64,000 nucleotides of DNA from Littorina saxatilis. Its lineage: Eukaryota > Mollusca > Gastropoda > Littorinimorpha > Littorinidae. Under the pieces are notes generated by a model that was not told the origin of the DNA, did no database searches, and was given only the letters and a program-made list of their open reading frames with translations. Position 1 is the stretch's first letter; each line of letters opens with the position of its first letter. Both the position numbers and the translations under genes were made by a program. Where the stretch lies: positions 37,294,452-37,358,451 of the forward strand of contig NC_090258.1 in the NCBI RefSeq assembly GCF_037325665.1, given 5' to 3'. Shown piece after piece: positions 1 to 11,115 of the stretch.

Positions 1-1345
1 GTGACACTAAAGCATGAAATATACCACTTTTAATCACTCAAGTTGTGTAATAAGCATTGATAGGATAGAAGTACTTCTTTTTCTACCAATATGAACCATG
101 TTTAATGGTAATGAGTGGAACTCGTACGGTTGCAAGGCAGGAAATAGTGTGACGCCATGTGCAGGTTACCAGGCTTCTTTTTTTTTTCACCAAAGACTTG
201 ATTTCTTTACACTCATTATCATTGACTATTCACATGATTTCCACACACATACCCTTGCAATGATGCAAGTAGAACACAATACAGTCTGTTCTTGAAAGAA
301 AATGTGATAATAAAATGAAAAAGGTAACCTGTGTGATGCGTGACGCCACTGCACAACACAGGTTAAAAAAGACAACAGGGAGAGAAAAGAAAGCAATAAA
401 AGAAAAGTTATGAAAAACAAAAGTATCTGGTAGTTCCTTCTTCTTTAATAATCAGAATTTAAAAAAATTAACACGTTTTCTACAAAAACAACGCTGATCG
501 CTGCGTTTCCCTGCTACCTGCATCACAAGTGACACTGGGAAAATCTGCAGGGATTCGAATGCACTTGTGGTCAATTGACTGATATTAAAAAAATACAGCT
601 TCTTAGTAAAAACAGAGCCTTCAGATAGATTACCTATAGCATGAAAAACACTTCTTGTGAACTTACCGATGCACCCTGTGAAACGAAATGAATGGCGATC
701 AAGCGATGTTTCGGCCGAGTCCAACAAGTTACCTGCGCACACTGGTTCTCGGTTGTGTGACACGTCATCGAATTTGGTTTAGAAAACACACCACGTGACT
801 ATTTTTGACCCAAAACGTCATCAAGTTTGGGGTAGAGTTTGATAATGCATGTTTCGGGGCCCTTCACAACATGCCAAGTTGTCGATCACCGAAACAGAAC
901 TTGAAAAACAAACTCTGGTAACCTGAGTGACAAACGTGACACCAAGCACAAATCAAGACATTACAAGTCTTTGGAAATATTTTATTTCTTGTTTTTCAAT
1001 AAAAATGTGAGTGTCTTTCATATGTTTGTCAGTTTTCATTAAAATTTTGTTTGTTCAATAATTGTGTCGTCTGCTTGACCTGAATCTGTGGATAGGAATT
1101 TTGTGACGCCACGTGAAGGCAGGTTACCTCCATTTCAAACCCCAATTTTACGGCAAAAAGCAAGCAGAGTAAAGCATTCGAACATACCGCTGATTTATTT
1201 TAACCTTGGACAATCACATGCAGTCAATCATTTGGGTTTGGCTATCTTTAAACTAATTGCAATGGGCGATTACAGAAGTAGGGGTACGCATTCCCATTTT
1301 CCGACGCCATTTTCAGCACTAAAATCGGAATTGAATCAAAATTAA
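1..1345. repeat. Old dispersed repeat with a recurring two-part motif
   Basis: I find no gene here. The stretch carries five copies of a two-part motif, GGTAACCTG (or its complement) followed 8-25 bases later by GTGACGCCA or GTGACACCA, near 143-171, 318-347, 727-768, 911-940 and 1102-1130. The motif lies in both orientations. The right end (about 1284-1318) reads CATTCCCATTTTCCGACGCC, and a near copy lies at 16828-16856 beside two more copies of the motif, so the two regions appear to belong to one dispersed family. No terminal repeats were found. The class of element is unknown. Confidence 0.4.
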
Positions 1346-1789
1346 CCACAGTAACAATTTTTTTTTTTCCATAGTGCCATTTTCTACCGATGCATTTACA
1401 TTGATAAAACACGGATATGATGTGATTTTGTTTTTTAATTATCTGAAATTATTGTTTTTTGGCTTTGAACGAGATGTACCGCGATAGTCACGATAAGTGA
1501 AGAATGACTCATTTCCATGTGAGTTAAGGCATGGGGGTGGGGGGTGTTCACCTGCAATGTAATTGTAAGGACAGGTGTAAGGGTGTCTGTTCATGAGAGG
1601 AAAATTAAGGAAATTAGACCAATTGACCAAACACCCTGCAGTATTGCATTGCTGCTGTTAGCTGATTAATGCATACAGTGCAACCTCCCGTAACGACCTC
1701 TCCCTCTTATCAGCTACTAAGGACAGACCAGTTATTATCAAATTTGCAAGACATTATCCCCCATCATTCTGCTATAGTAGAGGTGTTTT
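1346..1789. other. Non-coding, no clear feature
   Basis: AT-rich DNA without a supported gene. At 1674-1700 the sequence TACAGTGCAACCTCCCG resembles the terminal repeat of the Tc1/mariner-like MITEs seen at 31049 and 35553, and is probably a degraded end of one. The minisatellite begins directly after. Confidence 0.4.
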
Positions 1790-3596
1790 ATCTTTCAGTC
1801 AATGACCATGTGTGTATTGTGTGTGTCAAACAGGAGCTGAACACGATGTACAATGGCAGTGATGTTTTATGTCAGTCAATGACCATGTGTGTATTGTGTC
1901 ATGTGTGTGTCAAACAGGAGCTGAACACGATGTACAATGGCAGAGATGTTTTATGTTTCAGTCAATGACCATGTGTGTATTGTGGCATGTGTGTGTCAAA
2001 CAAGAGTTGAACACGATGTACAATGGCAGAGATGTTTTATGTTTCAGTCAAAGACCATGTGTGTATTGTGTCATGTGTGTGTCAAACAGGAGCTGAACAC
2101 GATGTACAATGGCAGTGATGTTTTATGTCAGTCAATGACCATGTGTGTATTGTGTCATGTGTGTGTCAAACAGGAGCTGAACACGATGTACAATGGCAGA
2201 GATGTTTTATGTTTCAGTCAATGACCATGTGTGTATTGTGTGTGTCAAACAGGAGCTGAACACGATGTACAAGGGCAGAGATGTTTTATGTTTCAGTCAA
2301 TGACCATGTGTGGATTGTGTGTGTCAAACAGGAGCTGAACACGATGTACAATGGCAGAGATGTTTTATGTTTCAGTCAATGACCATGTGTGGATTGTGTC
2401 ATGTGTGTGTCAAACAGGAGCTGAACACGATGTACAATGGCAGAGATGTTTTATCTTTCAGTCAATGACCATGTGTGTATTGTGTGTGTCAAACAGGAGC
2501 TGAACACGATGTACAATGGCAGTGATGTTTTATGTCAGTCAATGACCATGTGTGTATTGTGTGTGTCAAACAGGAGCTGAACACGATGTACAATGGCAGT
2601 GATGTTTTATGTTTCAGTCAATGACCATGTGTGTATTGTGTGTGTCAAACAGGACCTGAACACGATGTACAATGGCAGAGATGTTTTATGTTTCAGTCAA
2701 TGACCATGTGTGTATTGTGTCATGTGTGTGTCAAACAGGAGCTGAACACGATGTACAATGGCAGTGATGTTTTATGTTTCAGTCAATGACCATGTGTGTC
2801 ATGTGTGTGTCAAACAGGAGCTGAACACGATGTACAATGGCAGTGATGTTTTATGTTTCAGTCAATGACCATGTGTGTGTCAAACTGGAGCTGAACACGA
2901 TGTAGAATGGCAGAGATGTTTTATGTTTCAGTCAATGACCATGTGTGTCATGTGTGTGTCAAACAGGAGCTGAACACGATGTAGAATGGCAGAGATGTTT
3001 TATGTTTCAGTCAATGACCATGTGTGTCATGTGTGTGTCAAACAGGAGCTGAACACGATGTACAATGGCAGTGATGTTTTATGTTTCAGTCAATGACCAT
3101 GTGTGTCATGTGTGTGTCAAACAGGAGCTGAACACGATGTACAATGGCAGTGATGTTTTATGTTTCAGTCAATGACCATGTGTGTCATGTGTGTGTCAAA
3201 CAGGAGCTGAACACGATGTAGAATGGCAGAGATGTTTTATGTTTCAGTCAATGACCATGTGTGTCATGTGTGTGTCAAACAGGAGCTGAACACGATGTAG
3301 AATGGCAGAGATGTTTTATGTTTCAGTCAATGACCATGTGTGTCATGTGTGTGTCAAACAGGAGCTGAACACGATGTACAATGGCAGAGATGTTTTATGT
3401 TTCAGTCAATGACCATGTGTGTCATGTGTGTGTCAAACTGGAGCTGAACACGATGTACAATGGCAGAGATGTTTTATGTTTCAGTCAATGACCATGTGTG
3501 TATTGTGTGTCAAACAGGAGCTGAACACGATGTACAAGGGCAGAGATGTTTTATGTTTCAGTCAATGACCATGTGTGGATTGTGTGTGTCAAACAG
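1790..3596 (+). repeat. ~80-bp minisatellite built from a 3' splice site and exon start
   Basis: About 22-23 tandem units of 71-93 bp. Each unit holds TTTATGTTTCAG, then TCAATGACCATGTGTG, a GT-rich stretch, GTGTCAAACAG and GAGCTGAACACGATGTACAA. Length varies because short pieces such as GTATTGTGTCATGT come and go; single-base variants include GCAG to GTAG and TACAAT to TAGAAT. The final unit runs without a break into the open reading frame at 3597 (GAGCTGAACACGCTGTACAA). Each unit therefore carries a copy of the acceptor (CAAACAG) and the first ~20 bases of that exon. Open frames on the array are by-products of repetition. Confidence 0.9.
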
Positions 3597-3698
3597 GAGC
3601 TGAACACGCTGTACAAGGGCAAGGGGGAGAGGTCGATAGAGTCCAGTGCCAGGACGGTGGGTCTGGCAATGCCGCACGAGTATGAGGATCCCAAGTGA
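3597..3698 (+). CDS. Probable last coding exon of an unrecognised protein
   Basis: Partial gene: a 3' terminal exon of 102 bases after the acceptor GTGTGTGTCAAACAG. In phase 0 it gives 33 residues starting ELNTLYKGKGERS and ending MPHEYEDPK before TGA at 3696-3698. The composition (charged, no low-complexity bias) and its use of CTG and AAG where the array copies have ATG and AAT suggest that this is the functional original and the array units are decayed copies. I do not recognise the family. Earlier exons are not visible and would lie upstream of the array or outside the window. A chance open frame is the alternative. Confidence 0.5.
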   Translation, partial: ELNTLYKGKGERSIESSARTVGLAMPHEYEDPK

Positions 3699-4412
3699 CC
3701 ATAGCAACATTGCGTCCTAAGGATTACAGTCACTATAGCTTGGCTTTTTATGCTGTCTTGTTTCGAAGATGTCATTGGGACATCAGCTTCTGGTTTGTGC
3801 ATGCATTTTGTGTGTAACATCCAGGTGTTGTTTTCACTGAATGCTTCGATTTAAAATTTCATTTGGTAACATATTGGATAAATGTCTAAGGAAAACTACC
3901 TGATGGCAAAAACTAAGAAGTGTCTTTCCTGACGGAAAGAGTGCAAAAGTTTGAATTGAAGGTTGTAGTACATGAACTGTTCATTGTGCTTTAATTTTTT
4001 GTTTGCATTCACTATACATGTAGTTTCAAATGACTTGACAGTGAAGATGGCAATACTGCATGCTGGTAATCAACATTGCTGTGTGCTTTGGCACTAATGA
4101 TGATAGTGTGTGTGTGTGCTAGAGAGAGAGAGAGAGAGAGCGTGCATGTGTGTGTGTAATTACTGACATATATTTTGGACAGCACCATGTTTTGGATTTA
4201 TAAATTTATCATGTGAAATACAGTATTTCAGTAATTGAAAAGTTGCTTTGACTGTATTTATCACGAGTAAGTGGCTGCCGTGTACACATGCACTTGTAAC
4301 AATCTGTGTCTGTCTCTCGGTATTGTATCTCTCTCTCTCCCTCTCTCTCTCTCTCCCCATCTCTCTCTTTCTCCATCTCTCTCTCTCTTACTCCATCCTT
4401 GAGCAATAAAGT
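3699..4412 (+). other. Putative 3' untranslated region with microsatellites and AATAAA
   Basis: AT-rich sequence following the stop codon at 3698. It has a short GA tract (about 4121-4140) and a longer CT tract (about 4329-4390). AATAAA at 4405-4410 could serve as the poly(A) signal of the upstream exon. The same hexamer lies inside the target-site duplication of the foldback element that starts at 4413. No open frame of interest. Confidence 0.35.
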
Positions 4413-5456
4413 ATCCTTAGCGGATTATGACTTTATTCAGTTATTCTGCAGAAAAGACAAATGCTGGAGAAAAACCATTCTTTTCTGCAGCATATCTGCA
4501 TAATGTCATCTTTCGCCGAAGCAGCGTTTTTTTCTGCAGCAAAACATTTTACTGCAGTAAAATTGAAATCAAGAATGCTGCAGTAAAACGGTGCTGTTGT
4601 TTTACTGCAGAAAACCTGTTTACATTTTTTCTGCAGCATTTTGTACTGGCTCTTGGCGGATTATGACATTATTCAGTTATTCTGGAGAAAAACCGAAATG
4701 CTGGAGAAAAACTGTCTTTTCTGCAGCATTTCTGCATAATGTCATCTTTCGCCGAAGCAACGTTTTTTTACTGCAGTAAAACAGTTTTTCTGAAGCATAA
4801 TGTTTACTTGGTTTTCTGCAGCATTATTGCTATTAACTTTTTCTTCAGAATAGTCTGTGACAGTTTTTCTGGAGAAAAACGAACGATCTTGTAAAGTCGC
4901 CCCCTGGGATAGTATAATAGTTTGTTCCGCAGTGTACCAATAAACAACTATTGGTAATTCTGGATGAGTCCATCTCTCGACAGGGGGGCTCGCGTGCTCC
5001 AACATTATAATGAGCAAGTACAAAATGCTGCAGAAAAAGTGTAAACAGGTTTTCTGCAGTAAAACAACAGCACCGTTTTACTGCAGCATTCTTGATTTCA
5101 ATTTTACTGCAGTAAAATGTTTTGCTCCAGAAAAACCCGTTGCTTTGGCGAAAGATGACATTATGCAGAAATGACAGTTTTTCTCCAGCATTTCTGTTTT
5201 TCTGCAGAATAACTGAATAATGCCAAAATGCTGAAGAAAAAGTGTAAACAGTTTTTCTTCAGTAAAACAACATCACCGTTTTACTGCAGCATTCTTGATT
5301 TCAATTTTACTGCAGTAAAACTGTTTTACTGCGGAAAAAAACGTTGCTCTCGCGAAAGATGACATTATGCAGAAATGCTGCAGAAACAAACAGTTTTTCT
5401 CCAGCATTTCTGTTTTTCTGCAGAATAACTGAATAAAGTCAAAATCCGCTAAGGAT
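4413..5456. mobile_element. Foldback DNA element with long inverted arms
   Basis: The left end reads ATCCTTAGCGGATTATGAC and the right end is its near complement (GTCAAAATCCGCTAAGGAT). Both arms go on for several hundred bases rich in CTGCAG and TTTTACTGCAGTAAAA, so most of the element is one large imperfect palindrome; an internal part is repeated (4655-4800). Flanks are AATAAAGT (4405-4412) and AATAAAGA (5457-5464), a 7-of-8 match that looks like a target-site duplication. No coding capacity. The same arm sequence (CCTTAGCGGATTATGAC) recurs inside the palindrome at 25981-28723. Superfamily unresolved; hAT is possible from the 8-base duplication. Confidence 0.75.
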
Positions 5457-7423
5457 AATAAAGATCATTCGTTCATTTTCTCTCTCTCTCTCTCTCTTCC
5501 ATCATTGAGCAATAAATATCGTTCGTTCATTCTCTCTCTCTCTCATGTTTGTACTCGCACAGGAGACTGTTTTAATAGGTGCAGCTGTGACACTGACACA
5601 TACCATAATTTACATAAATAGATGCAAGTAAATGGCATCAAAACAATGAAACATAAAAGCAACATCACACAGTTTGCAGAAACACTGATGATTAGGCATT
5701 AGCAGAAAAAAAATGTCTCGTGTGACCAGATCTCTTTTTCTTCTTCATAACTTAGGATAGCGTCTGAACAAAACAAAACAAATCTGAGAAATACAACATA
5801 AACTAAACACAAAGCTTCTTCCAACAGACCAACCTTGTTTTTTGAGCAAATTGAAAAACGCAGAATTCTTCTCAAAAATAAAAAAAATAAAAGCAGACGA
5901 AAAAAGATACCAACAAACTTCTCAAAAACAGAATTTCCAGTTTCTGCAGGCATAGCAATCAATAGTTTTTGAAAATAGTATTTGATTATCAAGTACCGCA
6001 AAAGGTTAGTCTGAGCCCAAAAAACAAAACTTAATTCATATGAGATTTTCAGCATATTTCTGTTTGTGAGGTATGCACACAGAAACTACACATATGATTC
6101 TTCAGCCTGCCACCCAAATGTTCTGAGTCATGATGCAGTAAACACATTTTTTTCCCATTGGCCAAAGTTGAGAGCAATATGCCACTGACCAGAGAGGCCG
6201 ACTTAGTACGGGGCATTCCTGAGATTCTTGACATGACAGCATTTCTGCTGCAGCCGCCCACAGACTTATTGTGGAATGTTCAGAGGATGTAAGGCTTATG
6301 TAACAGCCTGTAGACATGCATAGCATTGGACCGCAACCACTGGCTGATACCCTTTCTGCCACTAGGTGAACAGTGCGACCTGTTAGCAACAGCCCCTCTG
6401 CCGCTTGCAACCATATGCAGAAGGTAATATCATAGTCCTGTGAGTTAAACCTTCGGGCTGCAAAGCAAGCTGTTGTTTTTACCCCCCACCCCCCTCCACC
6501 CTACCCCTCCCTTTTTTGTGTACATACGCGTGTTTATGTTTTCCCAGCCTTGAGACGTTTGCTGTAAACTTGGGCTCTTTATCGTGCGCATGCGTATACA
6601 CGGGAGTGTTTCGGACAGCTCTTTTTTTTTTGGGGGGGGGGGGGTGGTGCGGGAGGTAATTTTGCCTAGGCTAATTAAAGTTGGCTGCGATAGGACTGCC
6701 AAAGTAAGCGAGTCTGGAACCTATTATTTAAAAAAAAAAAATCTGCGAATTATAAGTTAAATTGTATGAGAATCGGCAAGTCACACAAGAGGAGTCTTAA
6801 ATGAGGTCGGGGTACAAGGGCTGCCCAGGGACCTGTTGCGATCTAGTGGCATGTGGTGTTTTGGGATTCTCCTTGAGAGAAATGTACATTTCCCGGCCCA
6901 ACCGTGCTGGTCCTCACTCAGGTCCAGATCTGTGATTACTATGTCTTTGTACAGCAGCAGCATGTCATACCATCACCATCTTAAAGCTTTTTAGACAAGT
7001 CGCAGTATGGTGATCACTGCATTTTCCCGGTCACTGCTGAAAATTTGCGGTTTGATGCGAGAAACAATTTTCTTAAATGTATTGTATATGCCAACTATTT
7101 CTTGCAACGCTTCCATGGCGGCGTGGCAATGCTCCAGAGCAGCGGTGCACCACAACGACATTGATTATTCCTCAGTGGAAATGATGATTAAAGTTATTGT
7201 TATGAGATGACGCCAGTGCACGACAACGGCAATGTACCATGACGGTTATCCGCCTGGTTTAAGTAACAGGTCCATATTTGTTTTTCCATTACAGGCATCG
7301 ATGCTCAATGGTGTGGAAACCAGCATGAATTCAAGCTTGTGAAAAAAAATAAGGAAAATGGAGCAATCTGAGCCATCAGTTTTTCTTTCCTTACAAATTT
7401 CTTTTTTTCGTCTGTTTTTTTTA
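5457..7423. other. Non-coding, mostly AT-rich
   Basis: Starts with CT microsatellites at about 5480-5545, the second followed by the phrase GAGCAATAAATATCGTTCG. No supported gene. Around 6570-6615 the words ATCGTGCGCATGCG and TACACGGGAGTGTTTCGGAC match the body of the tRNA-derived SINE family seen at 40132 and 48825, so an old decayed copy probably lies at about 6530-6625. The remainder shows nothing I can name. Confidence 0.4.
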
Positions 7424-7494
7424 GGCTAGGGGGGGGGGGGGGTCCGGAAACCCCGACCCCCCCCCCCCCCCCCCCCCCTGGATCCGCCCCTGCC
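7424..7494. mobile_element. Fragment of a G/C-tract MITE ending GGATCCGCCCCTG
   Basis: A run of G, then TCCGGAAACCCCGA, a run of C, then TGGATCCGCCCCTG. The same arrangement in the other orientation occurs at 56820-56890 as the end of a larger element with CAGAGGCGGATC and CAGGGGCGGATC ends. This copy is a short remnant with no partner end visible nearby. Confidence 0.5.
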
Positions 7495-7627
7495 TACACT
7501 CCCGTTCGATAACCCCAGACAGCCTTCAAATCAGAAAGGGCAGACGCTTTGGAAACGGCCGGCGAAGTTGAGATCTTTTTAGTTCGTAAGAAATTGATTT
7601 TACAAGAAAGTTTGTGCTATCCATTCC

Positions 7628-8385
7628 TATCCTTGGCACAATGGGTCAAAAATCCCAAAAATAAGGCCTTAAAAAAATACGCACGCGCACACTCACGAAC
7701 GCACATATGCGCGAAAAAAGAGATAATGAATGGAACAAGAGAAAACATTTCCAAACGATAAACATTATGACACTGGTTGAAATCGGTTGTCGCACCTGTA
7801 CTCTCCTGTACACCTGTACCTACCCTAACGCATTTGCAAACACAAACACAAACACACACCCACACACGCACTCACACACACAAACCTAGACACATAAAGA
7901 CATTACAACACACACACACGCACGCACACACACACACACACACACCCTCTCTCCCTCTTTCTATCTTTCTCTCTCTCTCTGTCAGTTCGTTCGTCAGTCC
8001 GTCTGTCTATCTGTCTGTCAGTCCGTCTGATTGTCTGTGTCTCTCCCCTCTCAGTCTCTCTCTAACGCCGCTCTCTCTGTGTACCAGCATACAACTGAGA
8101 GGCGAAAAAATAAGGCCTTAAAAAAATAAGGGCTTATTTTTTATGGGCTTATTTTTTTAAGGCCTTATTTTAGTAAGGCCTTATTTCCATTATGACCTTA
8201 GAAAAATAAGGCCTTATTTCTGGTAAGGCCTTATTCTAAATGATAAGGCCTTAAAAAATAAGCCCATAAAAAGTAAGCCCTTATTTTAGAAATAAGGCCT
8301 TATTTCTTGAAAATAAGCCCTTAAATAAGGCCTTATTCATTTAAGGCCTTATTTTTGGGATTTTTGACCCTTTGTGCCAAGGATA
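7628..8385. mobile_element. TIR element rich in AAGGCCTTA palindromes
   Basis: The ends are inverted repeats of about 45 bases: TATCCTTGGCACAA at the left and TTGTGCCAAGGATA at the right, both followed inward by a near-perfect match through GGGTCAAAAATCCC and AATAAGGCCTTAA. Flanks CTATCCATTC (7617-7626) and CTATCCTTTC (8386-8395) agree at 9 of 10 bases, a likely target-site duplication of 9-10 bases. Inside are CA, CT and GTCT microsatellites, then (8105-8355) about ten copies of AAGGCCTTA or the related AAGCCCTTA/AAGCCCATA in alternating orientation. No gene. The 9-10-base duplication would suit Mutator-like elements, but this is only a guess. Confidence 0.7.
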
Positions 8386-9158
8386 CTATCCTTTCAGTGC
8401 CCTGGCTGTCTTGGGATCCAAGCTGATGTCAGAGCCACACTGTAAGGTCAGTCATTCTGGACAATTCGGAAGTTGACTGACCGGCGAAAGAACATGGTTT
8501 TTTTTTTCAAGGCTGGTGTAACGATTACATCTTTCGCCTGTGGTCATATTTCGATGCCGGTCACTGCGCTTGCCCAAAACTATGACGCCACGTCCGCTGT
8601 GGTCAGCTTTCGCACTTTTTACTCGACACCTTGCTTGTGAGCGGACAGACTATAGCTTTTTTTTTGCGTGCTACTCCAACAATTTGAACGAACATGCCTA
8701 CCATGGAAAACTTTGCGGAACAAATGTCAGCAGTAGTGACCTACAAGCTGAGTTGTTCTTCAACGGTACTCAGGTGACAGAAAGGGGGGAAAGTGGTTAA
8801 AATTCAAATCTCTAGTTTTGTTTTTGAAATATTGCTTTTCATAAAGCAGAAATACTGTAGTATCTGTTGTACATAAGAAAAAATCACTGGTTCACATGGT
8901 TCCTACATAATCTAACTTTTAAAGCTGGTTCTTGTGTGTCTGTGTGTATGTTTGTATGATGACGATAGGACCCGAAACGGCTGCACGGACTGAGACAGGA
9001 ATTGCAGAGAATGTTCTTTGCCACTCGAGTCGTGTCTGTCATGGGGTACTTTTGGAATAGCAAATTTGAAAGGATTCTTCAAAAAACGGCAGAAAACATT
9101 ATATACCCTGTGAGCTATCGAGGATCCTCCCCGTCTGGGCTGTCGAAACATGGTCTTG
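8386..9158. other. Non-coding, left flank of the Kolobok-like element
   Basis: No supported gene. The words GTCATATTTCGATGCCGGTC (8545-8564) recur in inverse orientation at about 18924-18942, so part of this region is another dispersed repeat. The rest shows no structure that I can identify. Confidence 0.4.
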
Positions 9159-9162
9159 TTAA

Positions 9163-9192
9163 AGACCAACCAGAGTGCAAACTTTTTATTGT
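9163..9192 (+). repeat. Left terminal inverted repeat of the Kolobok-like element
   Basis: Begins AGACCAACCAGAGTGCAAAC directly after TTAA. The right end, read inward on the other strand, begins AGACCAACCAGAGAGCAAAA. The first 13 bases are identical, and similarity fades after the T-run. Confidence 0.85.
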
Positions 9193-9357
9193 GCCACTGG
9201 AAAGGGCTTTATAACAGGACCGCAAAAATATAATTATATCAAGTTCCATCTCCTCCGATCGCGCGTAATTGGCTATTGAAAGTGCCCATTCTCACCTGTA
9301 ATTAACTATAAGGGAAACAATCTTAAAATTTTGCCATCGCTTAACTCCCCTGGCTAG

Positions 9358-9365
9358 TGACGTCA
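9358..9365 (+). promoter_or_regulatory. TGACGTCA (CRE-like palindrome) upstream of the P2X7-like gene
   Basis: A perfect TGACGTCA lies 27 bases before the ATG at 9393, inside the block AGTGACGTCA-AA-CGTGGAACA. The same block (AGTGACGTCA-CT-CGTGGAACA) precedes the oppositely oriented THAP gene. TGACGTCA is the known binding site of CREB/ATF bZIP factors. Use as a promoter element is inferred from its position and conservation between the two ends. Confidence 0.5.
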
Positions 9366-9392
9366 AACGTGGAACACACTGAGCGAGTAAAC

Positions 9393-11019
9393 ATGGCGTC
9401 AAGCGATGCAGAGAGAGACGTTGCATTGCAACTCTCGTGTGAAAGCAGCGATTTCGACTCGGATTTAGAGATGAACGTGTTCCAAACACAATCACAATCT
9501 TGTGGAGCCCCTCAACCATACCAGTTTGAGCCTCAGATTTCGAGTAGCGACGATGATGGCAGTGAAGGAGAAAGACAGGCACATGACCAAGTGCCAAGTG
9601 CCCCAAGTCGTCTGAACTCGATGCATTGGTAAATTTCACACTGTGCGATTACTTACCATTTTGTGACACTGTTTGCTTACATTATCAGAGATTTTGAAGA
9701 TCTGAACACAACAAAGCTAGGCATAGAATACCAACTATTGAAAGTTAACAATCACTGTCAACAATCAACTCAGTGTTCATTTCATGTGTTTATTTTTCAT
9801 CAGTGCAGAACTTTCAATATAATCTCCTCTGTGAATAGCAACAGCATCTTTTTTTTAGTTTGTGGAATTGTAGTACTTGAGTTTGTTTCTTTTTTTCCAT
9901 AGGATTGTCATGTTTGTGTGTCTTTGTATCACCAGGATTGAATGTGTTTTTATTTTTTTTTTAAGGAAAGTTGCATGTGAATATTGAAGAACTGACCAAA
10001 CACATCAGTGTTAAATTGAGCAACATGATTGGAATCAAATTTTTGCACACAGATGGGGAAAAGAATCAAACACAAGTGAAGTTGATTTGATTAAAAGAAT
10101 ATTTTATTGATCAAAAACCAAAACGCAGACTGACAGAGTAAGTAGATTTGTGCAAACAATTTTATTTTCCTCTCCTCTCCTCTTCTTATGCACTAGGTGT
10201 CATTGTGACAACTGTGAGCTCATGGACACAATCAAAGAATGTCGCTGTTGCACAGAAATGGAGCAAATGGAAGCCTTGATGAGACAAGGTGTGAACTGCA
10301 TAACTCATCACCCAGGATTCCAGTCAGTGTGTCTGGATATCTACTACTTCGTACTTGCTACAGATGGTGCCAGCAACAGTATGGAAGAGATATAGCTGAT
10401 GAAAACAGGTATATAATATATCAAGGAGCAAAATTACAAATTATGGTTCAATGTAATAGATTCATTTACATATGTGTCACGCTACTTTTCCTATACTGTC
10501 ACCTGGTTGTCACGACATATATATGTCGCGTTACTGGCTCAGTCTGTTTGGTCGGTTCCGATTACCTCCCATGAATGCGAAAACCTGTATGATCGTTTTT
10601 CTTTATTTTTCTCCCTGTTAATTCACCAGTGGCTATGTAACCTGTGTTGCAGAATTGCACCAGTGTAAGGGTTTTAAAATAACATTTACACCCAAACCAA
10701 ATGTCTTGCTGCAATGTAAATTTTATCATCGACACCATGTGATACAGTATACATGGGAAAGATGTCTGCTGCCTGATATTCATGCATTTTTAGTTTACTT
10801 GGAAAGTACTATGTACATGGACATTACATAGCATGCCTAATTTTGTCTGTGTGCAGTCGCTACCGCTGCACTGCATACCGTATGCTGGCAAAGTTTGCAT
10901 GGGGATGGCTGGGCAAGGATGTACGAGTAACTCTCCCTGCTTCTGCTGTCAGGAAGATCCGGGAAACCTTTCCTAACGCTACAGGCAATTACACAGGATA
11001 TTTGGAACCCGAAAACTAG
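9393..11019 (+). CDS. P2X7 C-terminal (ballast) domain-like protein, three exons
   Basis: Exons 9393-9628, 10197-10408 and 10857-11019 (TAG at 11017-11019) have GT-AG borders and would give about 203 residues. The ATG at 9393 (AACATGG) is a good start. Residues 1-78 are acidic and serine-rich (SSSDDDGSEGE). Trp79 begins the cysteine cluster WCHCDNCELM...ECRCC...VNCITHHPGF, with cysteines near 80, 82, 85, 94, 96, 97, 113 and 125. The C-terminal part carries RYRCTAYRMLAKFAWGWLG, ..VRVTLPASAVRKIRETFP and NYTGY, matching the pattern of the mammalian P2X7 tail (cysteine-rich zinc-binding part, then ILPSCCRWRIRKEFP and QYSGF). No channel segment is present: this is the stand-alone domain common in invertebrates. 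The frame in exon 2 shifts by one base near 10345 (after CLDI; GYLLLRTCYRWCQQQYG continues in another frame), so this copy may be defective or the base call wrong. Role in transposition unknown. Confidence 0.85.
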
Positions 11020-11115
11020 TTCTTTTGACAGTTTACTATTGTGCCAGTAGATATTTTGAAGCAGTTGTGAAGGTTAAACATTCACATCTACAGGTCCTGA
11101 CTACATGTGGTCGTA

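Noticed and set aside
1790-3590. CRISPR-like spaced repeats
   Set aside because: Units are contiguous and spacers are not unique; the context is eukaryotic.
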